A DNA stretch of 64,000 bases from positions 59,061 to 123,060 of the forward strand of contig CAZTJF010000011.1 in the NCBI GenBank assembly GCA_964613805.1, written 5' to 3'. This DNA comes from XYD12-FULL-36-8 sp964613805 (GTDB lineage Bacteria > Bacteroidota > Ignavibacteria > Ignavibacteriales > Ignavibacteriaceae). Positions within the stretch are counted from its first letter, which is position 1. Every line of letters starts with the position of its first letter. Position numbers and translations under genes: made by a program. Positions 26,943 to 35,639 of the stretch are shown piece after piece. The notes under the pieces are model-generated. The model was not told where the DNA came from. It was given only the letters and a program-made list of their open reading frames with translations, and ran no database searches.

Positions 26943-27353
26943 ATGAAACGATTTGGTCTTATTCTCATGATTTTAGTTTTTATTTTTGGTTTGGGAGGAA
27001 CATATTCTTCTCTGCAGGCTCAAAAATTATACTTTTGTGAAGATGTAGACGAAGATGGATATCCTGAAAATGAAAGTTCATCATTTACAATTCCAAGCAG
27101 CGGCGGCTGGTTGAAAATGCTTGTAAAATTAGATGATGAAGTTGATTGCAGTCAAGTTAAATATGTGATCTATAAGGTTACAAGAAGCGGTAAAGAAAAA
27201 TATAGTACAACTATTGACCAGGATGTTGAAGAAAACTGGGTGTGGTTCTGGAAAAAAATCACTTTCTACGACGATGGTAATTATAATGTTTATGTCTATG
27301 ATGAGTACGACAATTTCCTAACGTCCGGCTCAGTAAGAATTAATTTTAAGTGA
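26943..27353 (+). CDS. Small secreted acidic protein of unknown function
   Basis: Protein of 136 residues with a Sec signal peptide (about residues 1-26, cleavage after LQAQ). The mature part is a small beta-rich domain with two cysteines (in LYFCEDVDEDGYPEN and EVDCSQVKY) and several Asp/Glu clusters. The segment CEDVDEDGYPE resembles a calcium-binding loop. No family recognised. A clear ribosome site (AAGAGGAG) lies before the ATG, and a sigma-54-like site upstream suggests regulated expression. It is a single-gene transcript facing prmA. Confidence 0.7.
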   Translation: MKRFGLILMILVFIFGLGGTYSSLQAQKLYFCEDVDEDGYPENESSSFTIPSSGGWLKMLVKLDDEVDCSQVKYVIYKVTRSGKEKYSTTIDQDVEENWVWFWKKITFYDDGNYNVYVYDEYDNFLTSGSVRINFK

Positions 27354-27367
27354 TAAATTTTAATCCG

Positions 27368-27399
27368 TCGTTAGTCTAAATTAATTGGAAGACTAACGA
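27368..27399. terminator. Hairpin between convergent genes
   Basis: Perfect 10-bp stem TCGTTAGTCT/AGACTAACGA with a 12-base AT-rich loop, lying just after the small secreted protein gene and overlapping the last codons of prmA on the other strand. The position suits a bidirectional transcription stop, but there is no strong U-tract on either side, so this is a moderate call. Confidence 0.45.
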
Positions 27400-28224
27400 A
27401 AGCCATTCCTCAGAAATGCTGGAATCTATCAATATAAAATTTAATTCTTCATAATCGTGTTGAATTTGTTCTCGATCTGAAATTAGAAGTCCAGATAGAA
27501 TTACTATTCCATTCAGCTTAACACGATTGTGAATTTCATTTTTAATTTGCAGCAGGACGTCTTTCTGAATATTAGCCACGACCAAATCAAAATCATTTTC
27601 ATTAACATCTTTGATTTCACATAATCTCACATCAACTTTATCTTGAACTGAATTTACGATACAATTTTCAACTGAATTTTCGTCACTCCACTCATCATTA
27701 TCAATAGCGATGACTTTATCTGCACCTAATTTTACAGCAGCAATTGCTAGGATAGCTGTCCCAGTGCCAACATCGAGAATCTTCATTCCTTCTTGAACAT
27801 ACTTTTCCAAAAATAAAAGACAAAGTTTTGTGGATTGATGTTCGCCTGTCCCAAAAGACATTTTAGGATCAATAGTAATTACAATTTGATTTGGTTTAGC
27901 TTCATAATCTTTGAATGAGGGTTTTATAACAATCCTGTCAGAAACTTTTATTACTTCTCTGCTCTTCTCCCATTCCTCATTCCAATTTTTATTTTCAAAT
28001 GTTTTTTCAATAACCAAAAATGACTCAATGACTTTTTCCTCCCTCATCTTTTCAAGTAGTGCAGTAATTTCCTTCTCGCTTACATCACTTCCTTCTTCAC
28101 AAAATACTTTTACGCAATCATCTTCTTCTTGAATACCGGATAAGTTAAGTTCCCATAAAACTCCCTGCAATATTTCGGGAATAAATGGCTTTGAGGTGAT
28201 AGTAAATTCTTTGTAGTTGGTCAT
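27376..28224 (-). CDS. prmA: Ribosomal protein L11 methyltransferase
   Basis: SAM-dependent methyltransferase of 282 residues. The SAM site is KILDVGTGTAILAIAAVKLGADKVIAIDND, preceded by the PrmA-specific IDPKMSFGTGEHQSTKLCL and followed by DLVVANIQKDVLLQI, the NPPY-like catalytic motif of PrmA (NI form). The N-terminal 95 residues form the L11-recognition domain. It methylates L11 lysines in proteobacteria. Start ATG; a dispersed repeat lies upstream. Confidence 0.9.
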   Translation of the reverse strand: MTNYKEFTITSKPFIPEILQGVLWELNLSGIQEEDDCVKVFCEEGSDVSEKEITALLEKMREEKVIESFLVIEKTFENKNWNEEWEKSREVIKVSDRIVIKPSFKDYEAKPNQIVITIDPKMSFGTGEHQSTKLCLLFLEKYVQEGMKILDVGTGTAILAIAAVKLGADKVIAIDNDEWSDENSVENCIVNSVQDKVDVRLCEIKDVNENDFDLVVANIQKDVLLQIKNEIHNRVKLNGIVILSGLLISDREQIQHDYEELNFILIDSSISEEWLSLVFQLI

Positions 28225-28243
28225 ATTTTATTCCAAGTTTTAT

Positions 28244-28340
28244 ACACACCCCTTTCATTCCCCTCTCAGAGAGGGGAAGCACTACGGTTCGTCCCCTTTT
28301 CACAGGGGCGAGTTTATCCGCCGTTGGAGGAGGGTGTGTA
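28244..28340. repeat. Dispersed repeat ending in ACACACCCC/GGGTGTGT, copy 1
   Basis: Element bounded by ACACACCCC (28244) and AGGGTGTGT (28331-28339), holding a hairpin CCCCTCTCAGAGAGGGG at 28260-28276 and a second with CCCC/GGGG arms around 28293-28308. A related copy with the same ends and CCCCTCT/AGAGGGG hairpins is at 55490-55610. It fills much of the gap between prmA and the HDAC-like gene; a short frame crossing it is not a real gene. Confidence 0.7.
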
Positions 28341-28435
28341 AAATTTTGCTAGTCACTCATTATATTCAGCACACCTACTATTTTATCTTAAGTACTAAAA
28401 GTATTTTACGAGCATCAGATCAGTCAAAACTTAAT

Positions 28436-29371
28436 TCAAACATTCAACTCTTTCAAATGCTCAAATACCGAATTACTAAGTGCGTCAAGATGATAACCAC
28501 CTTCAAGCGCTGAAATGATTGGGATATTTTCTGATGTGGCAGACTGCTTCACAATTTTTGTCATCTCGGCAAAGTCATTCTCGACCAAAAGCATATTTGC
28601 AAGCGGATCATCTTTGTGTGCATCAAATCCGGCAGATATAATTATTAACTGGGGTTTATATGCAGCTAATTCCGGTATAATTCTTTCACTGCAAATTTCG
28701 AGGTATTTTTTTCCATCAGTACCGGCTGGTAATGGAAAATTTAATGTAAAGTTCTTTCCATTGCCAGAACCTCTTTCATCTTCTCTTCCTGTCCCAGGAT
28801 AAAGAGGGAATTGATGTAAGCTGAAATAATAAACCTCTGGTGAATGGTAAAAAATTTCCTGTGTACCATTTCCATGGTGAACATCCCAATCAATTATTAC
28901 AACTCTATCCAAATTATATTTCTGCTTTGCATACTTCGCACCAACAGCCACATTATTGAACAAACAAAATCCCATGGGGCGATTTGATTCAGCATGATGC
29001 CCTGGTGGACGAGCAAGACAAAAAGTATTTCGATATTTCTTAATCATAACCAGGTCAACGGCATCAATAAGACCTCCAACTGCACTTAATGCAGTATTCC
29101 ACAATTCTTTGATTGCATAAGTATCTTCATCAAGCATCAAACGATTTTCACTTATCGAGGTCCGTACAAATTCTAGATGCTTTTGTGAATGGACTAATAA
29201 AATATTTTCTTCAGTTGCCGGATTTGGTTGGACCAAATCCACATGATCAAGAAAAGATTCCTCTTTTAGTTTATTCAAGATAGTTTCTAAGCGAGATGGA
29301 TTTTCTGGATGTGAAAATGGTGGTTTGTGAGTAAGGAAAATATCATCAAAAAGTATTGCTAAATTTTTCAT
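28436..29371 (-). CDS. Histone deacetylase / acetoin-utilisation (AcuC)-family hydrolase
   Basis: Zinc-dependent arginase-fold deacylase, 311 residues. Motifs: ARPPGHHAE (the His-His charge relay), VVIIDWDVHHGNGTQEIFY (Asp and His zinc ligands), GSGNGKNFTLNFPLPAGT and IISAGFDAHKDDPL (second zinc Asp). Bacterial members act on acetylated lysines, polyamines or other amides, and the substrate is not predictable. It lies nine bases after the dacB-like gene and is probably cotranscribed with it. Confidence 0.9.
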   Translation of the reverse strand: MKNLAILFDDIFLTHKPPFSHPENPSRLETILNKLKEESFLDHVDLVQPNPATEENILLVHSQKHLEFVRTSISENRLMLDEDTYAIKELWNTALSAVGGLIDAVDLVMIKKYRNTFCLARPPGHHAESNRPMGFCLFNNVAVGAKYAKQKYNLDRVVIIDWDVHHGNGTQEIFYHSPEVYYFSLHQFPLYPGTGREDERGSGNGKNFTLNFPLPAGTDGKKYLEICSERIIPELAAYKPQLIIISAGFDAHKDDPLANMLLVENDFAEMTKIVKQSATSENIPIISALEGGYHLDALSNSVFEHLKELNV

Positions 29372-29380
29372 CCTGGTTCT

Positions 29381-30961
29381 TTAATTTGAATCTGCCAACA
29401 CTTCGCAAACAGCATCTATAAAATCCCTTGCCTGTTTGGAACTTCCGATATAATTCTGAACTAGGATCGAAAAAGCAATCATATTCCCCTTTTTGCTCTT
29501 AACATAACCAGAAAGTGATGAAACTCCGCTTAGTGTCCCAGTTTTTGCATGGACATTTTTTTCAGCTTTTGTATTTCTCATTCGACTTTCTAAAGAGCCA
29601 TCAACTCCGGCAATGGGAAATGAGTTGTAAAGAGTTACAAATAATTCCGGCTCTTTATAGTAAAAATATTTCAGTACTGATAAAAGTAATTCGGCAGTAA
29701 CTAAATTATAATGTGAAACGCCTGAACCATCAACCAATCTGTAATCGCTTGGGATTAGCTTGCAGAGAATTATTAAGCTGTCAATCATTTTAAGTCCATT
29801 CTTTACAGAAGCTGGTTTGCCAAAATACTTTTCAGCCAATGCCAGTAATGTCATTTCTGTGCTGAGGTTATCGCTGGTTTTGTTGAGATTAACAATTACT
29901 GAATCGAATGAGCGTGAAAAAGTATAAAGATGATTATTGTTTTCAGTCAATGATTTTATTTTAACATCGCCGAAAAACCTGATACCATTTCGTTCTAAAG
30001 ATTCTTTAAATAATGTTAGAAAATAATATTCTGGTTTGAAGATGTTAAATGTTTGTGAGAAGTAATTTCTTCTGTTTAAGTTGTTCTTCGAAATATTTCC
30101 TTCAATAAAGAATTTATTGGTGCGGTTAATCCAATCTCTATCAACCTTTAGCTCGGCAGCTTTTGTGTCATCGGCAGTAACTATATTAATTACCTCAATA
30201 TAATTTGTTTCTGGAATGCTCCTAACCCTAAGCTGATTGTTTTGATTATCATATTCACAAGTAATTGTAACTGCGTTATCATTAATAGTTAACGGTGTTA
30301 AGTAAGGTGCATCAGTTGAAGGATCATCATCCCACATCCAGCCGCTTCCCCAGAACAGAGAATCAGCCATAGAAATATCGCCATAAATATTTCCGGTTAT
30401 CTTAACTACTCCTCTTTCTTTTACACTTTGAGTTAGTACTTCTAAATCATTTGAAGTGAAATCAGGATCACAGCCGCCAACAAAAAACAAATGACCATAC
30501 AAAACGCTGTCAACAATTTCACCTTCATAATAGAGTGAAGTTTTGAACTGATAGTCTTTTCCTAAAAATTTTAATGCAGCTGCACTCGTTAGAATTTTCA
30601 TGTTTGATGCTGGGTGAAGAAGCATTTTATTATTTTTTTGATAGATGACTTTTTGTGTTGTTAGATTGTAAACATCAATTGAAGCGAGAGATGATTCAAA
30701 GAATTTATCCTTAAGCAGTTCATTAATTCTAAAACTAATCTGTTTACTTGAAGTCTGTGCAAAATTAGTTATTGTGATAGTCAGTAAAAGCCCAACACAC
30801 AAAGTGATGTGGCTTAAGTAATGCGCTAGATATTGCGTCAGATTGAGCTTGTCGAAATCTGACTTATCATCTTTGTCACTCTTCGACAAGCTCAGAGTGA
30901 CTGTTTTTGTTGTGAGATTATAGAATATGTTTCTCTGAAAAATTTTCATGATAAAATTCAT
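29381..30961 (-). CDS. dacB: D-Ala-D-Ala carboxypeptidase/endopeptidase, PBP4 (DacB/S13) family, with repeat-derived N-terminal insert
   Basis: Low-molecular-mass penicillin-binding protein of 526 residues acting on peptidoglycan in the periplasm. The S13 motifs are present: SNMK (nucleophile Ser in HPASNMKILTSAAALKF), SHYN in DGSGVSHYNLV, and KTG in VHAKTGTLSGVSSLSGYV. The N-terminus is odd: a signal-like segment (HITLCVGLLLTITITNFAQ) comes only after about residue 50, and residues 19-41 are encoded by a palindromic repeat (30843-30903) that stays in frame. No Met follows the repeat before the signal segment, so either the long n-region is used or a non-ATG start inside it. Neither ATG has a clear ribosome site. 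Confidence 0.88.
   Translation of the reverse strand: MNFIMKIFQRNIFYNLTTKTVTLSLSKSDKDDKSDFDKLNLTQYLAHYLSHITLCVGLLLTITITNFAQTSSKQISFRINELLKDKFFESSLASIDVYNLTTQKVIYQKNNKMLLHPASNMKILTSAAALKFLGKDYQFKTSLYYEGEIVDSVLYGHLFFVGGCDPDFTSNDLEVLTQSVKERGVVKITGNIYGDISMADSLFWGSGWMWDDDPSTDAPYLTPLTINDNAVTITCEYDNQNNQLRVRSIPETNYIEVINIVTADDTKAAELKVDRDWINRTNKFFIEGNISKNNLNRRNYFSQTFNIFKPEYYFLTLFKESLERNGIRFFGDVKIKSLTENNNHLYTFSRSFDSVIVNLNKTSDNLSTEMTLLALAEKYFGKPASVKNGLKMIDSLIILCKLIPSDYRLVDGSGVSHYNLVTAELLLSVLKYFYYKEPELFVTLYNSFPIAGVDGSLESRMRNTKAEKNVHAKTGTLSGVSSLSGYVKSKKGNMIAFSILVQNYIGSSKQARDFIDAVCEVLADSN
30843..30903. repeat. Palindromic repeat inside the dacB reading frame
   Basis: Perfect 13-bp inverted arms TGAGCTTGTCGAA (30844-30856) and TTCGACAAGCTCA (30882-30894) around a 25-base loop, flanked by CTGAC/GAGTGAC. 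The arm sequence is one seen scattered in many FCB-group genomes. Read in the dacB frame it encodes the VTLSLSKS-like peptide, with no stop and no frame change. Confidence 0.8.
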
Positions 30962-31108
30962 TTTAATTGATTTTATTATTGAGCTCTAAATTAAAAATTC
31001 CCCTTCTCTTTGAATTTAATTGCAGTCATATATCATTTTATAATAATATATCTCTTGAAAGTTATGCTAGATTTCTTTCCAATTTACGAGGGTTAAAATC
31101 TGGCTTAT

Positions 31109-32470
31109 CTAGAAAAACTCTCGCACTCTAAATTCTACTCCGATATTATCTTCAACAATTTGCCGGACTTTCTCAATCTCAACTTTATCTAAAAGGACAG
31201 CAGTCATTACAATCTTTTCAACATAATTCTTTGCTTCTTTCGCAAAGTTGATAACTTCATTGAACAAGTTAGGATCAACTCGCATCAACTCGGAATATTT
31301 TTGAGGATCGGATGCATTCAAGCTGATTGAAACTACATCTATCAAATTTTTAAATTCGGGTGCAATATTTCGGTTGTTAATGAAGCTGCCATGACCATCA
31401 GTATCGAGACGTGTCCTGCCGCCATTTTGTTTAACATACTTTGCAACTTCTTTTACAACTTCCCAGCGAATTGTTGGTTCACCAAATCCGCAAAAAACAA
31501 TTTCATTATACTGCTTTGGATCACCAATTTCTTTTATGTAAACATTCGCATTTGGTTCTTGGTCTTTTCTCATCTTCAAATTGTAGCCGCTAACAACCGC
31601 CTCACCTTTACGATTGCAAAAGATACAATCTGCATTACACCGGTTTGTAATATTTATGTAAAGATTTTTACCAATCTGATATGTGAAACTTGTGTTTGGT
31701 TTGCTTCCGATACCAAACATTCTGAAAGCATTATATGAAGTTACTCTTGCAATATCTTCAACTGATACATGACGAACTTCAGCAATTTTTTCTGCAACCA
31801 GTTTAACATAAGCCGGTTCATTTCTTTTTCCACGATGAGGAACTGGTGTCATAAAAGGTGAATCGGTTTCAAGCAGTAGGTGCTCTGGAGTAATCTTCCC
31901 CGCAATTTCACGAAGTGCATCAGCTTTTGCAAAAGTTATATTTCCCGTGAAAGAAATAAAATGATGAAGCCGGATGAGGTCTCTTGCTTCATCAAGATTT
32001 CCGTTGAAGCAATGAAACTGTGCTCGTAATCCCGTACCGGCGTAATCTTTTATTATTTTCAAGATATCTTCATTCGCATCGCGGTTATGCACAACAATCG
32101 GGAGATTTAGCTTAAGTGCCAATTCAATCTGTGATTTAAAAGCTTTTATCTGTTTTTCTTTTGGAGAAAAATCATAAAAAAAGTCTAATCCTATTTCGCC
32201 TATACCGACAACCTTATCATGATTTGCGAACTCTTCAATTTGATGAATGAAATTCTCATCCCAATCTTTCGTATCGTGAGGATGAATTCCAACCGTTCCG
32301 TAAATCATGCTGTATTTTTTTGTGAGTTCAATTACTTTTTTTGAAGTTTCAAGATCAGTTGCAGGAACAATGATGTAATCAACTCCTGCCACTTTTGCTC
32401 TTTGAATTACTTCATCGAGCTCGCCTTCAAAATTGGGATAAAAAAGGTGTGCGTGTGTATCAACAAACAT
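31109..32470 (-). CDS. TatD-family hydrolase fused to a radical SAM domain
   Basis: Fusion of 453 residues. Residues 1-255 are a TatD metal-dependent nuclease: VDTHAHL, GEIGLDFFYDFSP, VVHNRD, FHCFNG and LLETDSPFM are all present. Residues 268-453 are a radical SAM domain: ITNRCNADCIFCNRKG supplies the CxxxCxxC cluster ligands, followed by EIVFCGFGEPTIR (GGEP-like SAM motif). The length is close to the sum of a full TatD and a compact radical SAM domain. Stand-alone radical SAM proteins next to TatD genes are known; here both are one chain. The substrate is unknown. Confidence 0.9.
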   Translation of the reverse strand: MFVDTHAHLFYPNFEGELDEVIQRAKVAGVDYIIVPATDLETSKKVIELTKKYSMIYGTVGIHPHDTKDWDENFIHQIEEFANHDKVVGIGEIGLDFFYDFSPKEKQIKAFKSQIELALKLNLPIVVHNRDANEDILKIIKDYAGTGLRAQFHCFNGNLDEARDLIRLHHFISFTGNITFAKADALREIAGKITPEHLLLETDSPFMTPVPHRGKRNEPAYVKLVAEKIAEVRHVSVEDIARVTSYNAFRMFGIGSKPNTSFTYQIGKNLYINITNRCNADCIFCNRKGEAVVSGYNLKMRKDQEPNANVYIKEIGDPKQYNEIVFCGFGEPTIRWEVVKEVAKYVKQNGGRTRLDTDGHGSFINNRNIAPEFKNLIDVVSISLNASDPQKYSELMRVDPNLFNEVINFAKEAKNYVEKIVMTAVLLDKVEIEKVRQIVEDNIGVEFRVREFF

Positions 32471-32511
32471 TTTTTTCTACAAGTTGAGTAAGTAATTATT
32501 AAATCATTTAT

Positions 32512-32661
32512 TGAACCCCCATGGGGTTCAGGTATTCGCGCTAATATTGGTTCTACAAATATTTAATCCCAACGGGATTAAATTGCTAACTTTTTAAGCT
32601 CCGTAGGAGCAATTTGTTTGTAAAAAAGGAAAACCTGCAAAAACATGTATCCCATAGGGAT
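32512..32661. repeat. Cluster of four short palindromes with 3-base loops
   Basis: The 411-base gap between the TatD fusion and the TonB receptor holds four perfect mini-hairpins: TGAACCCC-CAT-GGGGTTCA (32512-32530), TAATCCC-AAC-GGGATTA (32564-32580), GCTCC-GTA-GGAGC (32598-32610) and ATCCC-ATA-GGGAT (32649-32661). All share the C-run/G-run arm and a three-base loop, as in REP-like elements. Spacing is 34-40 bases. The rest of the gap (32662-32881) is AT-rich with nothing I can identify; the receptor's own stop is at its left end. Confidence 0.75.
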
Positions 32662-32881
32662 TCAACATTAAGTGTTTTTTAAATAAAATTTGTACCCCAA
32701 ATTTATCTGTTTTTATAAATCAAAATTTAATTTCCACGCCGTTTCTATTGTGAGATGACAATTCAACAAGATTTAACTTGCACAAATCGTCTCTCACCAG
32801 ATAAATACAGTTGGACATCGCTCTCAAATGTCATTACTCTAATTCAATTTGATCACAAATTATTATAAACCGCTACAAACT

Positions 32882-35050
32882 TCACAAAATTAATTCTAAA
32901 CTAAAAGAATAATTTCGAATCGGGGCAAGATTTCCGATAAGTTCAACATAATTGTAATTAAAGATGTTATTTGCATTAAGATTAATTCTTAATGGTAAAC
33001 CCAAACTAGCAAAGCTATATCCGGCTCTTAAATCTAACACATAAACAGAAACTCGATTATCACCATCCGGAACTAATCCCAGATCAATCAGCTCGGTATC
33101 AATCTCTTCGACTCTACTCCAATATCTGAAATCCGCACCGAGCAGAATATCGAGAACGGAGTAATCCATAGTAACAAAAGATGTATGCCGCGGTCTATAC
33201 TTCAAAGATTTATTCTTTTCAAGATCACGGCTCCACAAATAAGTGTGACTTAGATTAAGTGTAAGTTTCTCCTCAAATAATTTTAGTTCACAGCTTAACT
33301 CTGCACCTTGAATCCTAGCCCGAACAACATTATCAAAAAAGATTAATCCATCTGTCTTATCAACTCCAGGTTCAATAAAATCATAAAATTCATTTTGAAA
33401 AATTGCCGCATCAAAAGTAAAATGTTTAATGGGTTTGAATATCGAACCGACTTCAAAAGTAAAATTACTTTCGGGTTTTAATTGCGGATTTGGTTTGATC
33501 GTAATTCCGCTCGCAGATGTAGAAGTGAAAGTTTCAGCAAGTGTTGGTGCACGAAAACCAAATGCAATTGAATATCTTAAAATTAAATTATCATCAACTT
33601 TATAATTCAATCCCAATTTCGGCGAAATAGCACTTGAACTTTCAAGCGTATCGATCTTTGTAAAATCATAGCGAAGTCCGAGCGTAGCAATCAAGGGAAA
33701 GTCAAATTTGATTTCAGACTGCGAATAAGCACCTAAACTTAATGAAATCGGATTACCAAAAATATCTGACGAAACAGCTGAGAAGGATGATTCAAATCCT
33801 GAGATAAGGAACAACTTTTCTGATATCGAATTATTTAATTGAACTTCCCCACGAAACAGATCATTTATTGCAGAGTTAGTAGATTCAGTTTGATCTTTCC
33901 AATCTGAACGATAATAACTTCCACGGAAGTTTATGAAAAATTTATCATTTACCAGCTGCTTGAAAAGTAAACCAAGCATTTGTCGGTTAGTTGTAACGGT
34001 TTGTCCTTGATCTTGTTCGGGTGGAATTAATGCGTTACGAGAATCTTTCCAGTAAAGAAAATTTCCACTTTTCTGATTTAGTGAATTAAAAAATAACGTT
34101 GCTGAACTCGATTCGGAGAAATCATACTCTGCTTTAAGGTAACCAATGTACCGATGATAAAATCCGCTTTGCTTATAGCTCATATCTTCAATACGAGAGA
34201 ATGTTGCCGCAATTCCCAAATCGCCAATTTTTCTCGAGTGGGATAATGTTAAGTTGTTAAAGATTCTCAGATTATCAGCCCATTTCCATTCTTCATAATG
34301 AGGATCATCCCAAACACCAATTCCACTTCGAAAATAATTTGTGGGGGTTTCTGGAATTTTTTTTGTGATAACATTCACCACTCCGCCAATTGCTGCAGAA
34401 CCGTAAAGCGAACTTGATGCACCTTTAATTACTTCTATCCTCTCAAGCTGAGTTACAGGAATACTTTCCCATATAATTTCTCCAGTGTCTCCCGTATAAA
34501 AAGGAATTCCATCATAAGCAAGAAGAACACGAGTTCCCGCACCCCTGCTGTAACCGCTTGAGCCACGAATGCTTATCTGATAGCTCGTCATGTTCACTCC
34601 GGGTACATAACGCATTGCATCTTCAAGATTTGTAAAATTTTTCTTCAATAATTTTTCTGAAGGAATCACCTCGGCACTAACAGGAAGTTCCTGGATATTT
34701 TGTTCATACTTATTCGCAGTTATAATCACTTGCTCTGATTCGATAGCAATTGGCTCAAGCATAATATCAAATCTTATGGATTCATCAACTATTCTTATAT
34801 CAAAAATCTTAACTGATTTATAACCAATCATAGAAACCTCCAAAGCGTACATGCCGCTGGCAAGATTTTTAATTTCGAAATTTCCATTTTTATCAGTTGC
34901 TGCACCTTTTTCGATTTCTAATAAAATTACATTTGCACTGACTAAGGGATTTCCCGAAACATCCTTTACTGTTCCAGTTATTGCGAATTGCTGTGCGATA
35001 TTTTGAAAGGCAATTAGGACAAAGATGAAGATCAAGAGTTTAATTTTCAT
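32882..35050 (-). CDS. TonB-dependent outer-membrane receptor
   Basis: Protein of 722 residues with a Sec signal peptide (to about residue 20). A carboxypeptidase-regulatory-like domain (about 22-105, FAITGTVKDVSGNPLVSANVILL) precedes a plug (about 115-230: NLEDAMRYVPGVNMTSYQISIRGSSGYSRGAGTRVLLAYDGIPFY and IEVIKGASSSLYGSAAIGGVVNVITK). The barrel follows to the C-terminus, which ends SFSLELIL. Such receptors import siderophores, B12, metals or glycans. No SusD partner is adjacent, so a metal or cofactor ligand is more likely than a glycan. The lipoprotein six bases upstream is probably its partner. Confidence 0.92.
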   Translation of the reverse strand: MKIKLLIFIFVLIAFQNIAQQFAITGTVKDVSGNPLVSANVILLEIEKGAATDKNGNFEIKNLASGMYALEVSMIGYKSVKIFDIRIVDESIRFDIMLEPIAIESEQVIITANKYEQNIQELPVSAEVIPSEKLLKKNFTNLEDAMRYVPGVNMTSYQISIRGSSGYSRGAGTRVLLAYDGIPFYTGDTGEIIWESIPVTQLERIEVIKGASSSLYGSAAIGGVVNVITKKIPETPTNYFRSGIGVWDDPHYEEWKWADNLRIFNNLTLSHSRKIGDLGIAATFSRIEDMSYKQSGFYHRYIGYLKAEYDFSESSSATLFFNSLNQKSGNFLYWKDSRNALIPPEQDQGQTVTTNRQMLGLLFKQLVNDKFFINFRGSYYRSDWKDQTESTNSAINDLFRGEVQLNNSISEKLFLISGFESSFSAVSSDIFGNPISLSLGAYSQSEIKFDFPLIATLGLRYDFTKIDTLESSSAISPKLGLNYKVDDNLILRYSIAFGFRAPTLAETFTSTSASGITIKPNPQLKPESNFTFEVGSIFKPIKHFTFDAAIFQNEFYDFIEPGVDKTDGLIFFDNVVRARIQGAELSCELKLFEEKLTLNLSHTYLWSRDLEKNKSLKYRPRHTSFVTMDYSVLDILLGADFRYWSRVEEIDTELIDLGLVPDGDNRVSVYVLDLRAGYSFASLGLPLRINLNANNIFNYNYVELIGNLAPIRNYSFSLELIL

Positions 35051-35056
35051 TTTGGA

Positions 35057-35551
35057 TTATCCTCCGGGCGGTTGAATAGGAGGATTATTAAAATCACACT
35101 TGATATTAATACCTTTAACCAATGTGTTCTTCGGAATAATCAGTTTACCAGGATTTGTTGTATCACCGCCTGCGAAGTAAACACCAACAACATTCCAGTC
35201 TTTTCTAAGCAGCGAAACATTTTGAGTTTTTTGTTGAGCAACAGCAACATATGAAAATTCACCATCACCTATTTTTACAACTGATGTGTCAGCAGAGTTA
35301 AAATTAAAAACAGTCGAGCCATAAGGTATTTCAACACTTACAAATTTTAGATTATATGCATTGAAATCTCCAGCACTTAAAAGTGGATCTTTGAAGACAA
35401 CTATATGAGTCCTTGTAATTCCCTCGGGCCACTCTCCAATAAATGTTGCCGTGCCGCTGAATCCTGTTTGTTTAATTGGCTCAGGTGCAATTCCCTCTCC
35501 GCATGAAAGATGCACAAAACAAAAAATTAATATTGATAAAAATATTTTCAA
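35057..35551 (-). CDS. Predicted lipoprotein upstream of the TonB receptor
   Basis: Protein of 164 residues with a signal peptide ending FVHLSC (Cys17) and then GEGIAPEPIKQ. The body is a beta-rich domain (GFSGTATFIGEWPEGITRTHIVVFKDPL) with a Pro/Gly-rich tail NPPIQPPGG. No family recognised with confidence. The six-base gap to the TonB receptor gene implies cotranscription, and surface-exposed partner or cargo-binding roles are plausible but unproven. Confidence 0.7.
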   Translation of the reverse strand: MKIFLSILIFCFVHLSCGEGIAPEPIKQTGFSGTATFIGEWPEGITRTHIVVFKDPLLSAGDFNAYNLKFVSVEIPYGSTVFNFNSADTSVVKIGDGEFSYVAVAQQKTQNVSLLRKDWNVVGVYFAGGDTTNPGKLIIPKNTLVKGINIKCDFNNPPIQPPGG

Positions 35552-35639
35552 TTTAAGATGATGGGTAATTTTTCACCTAAAATATATTGATAAAGTTTGA
35601 AAGAGGAAATGGAAAGAAATTAGTTTTGTTCACAATTTA

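Noticed and set aside
28217..28513. 98-codon plus-strand frame between prmA and the HDAC-like gene
   Set aside because: It crosses the palindromic repeat at 28244-28340 and overlaps both neighbours antisense; no ribosome site or protein-like composition.
32512..32661. Possible CRISPR array
   Set aside because: The palindromes differ in sequence from one another and the units are not direct repeats with uniform spacers; no cas genes.
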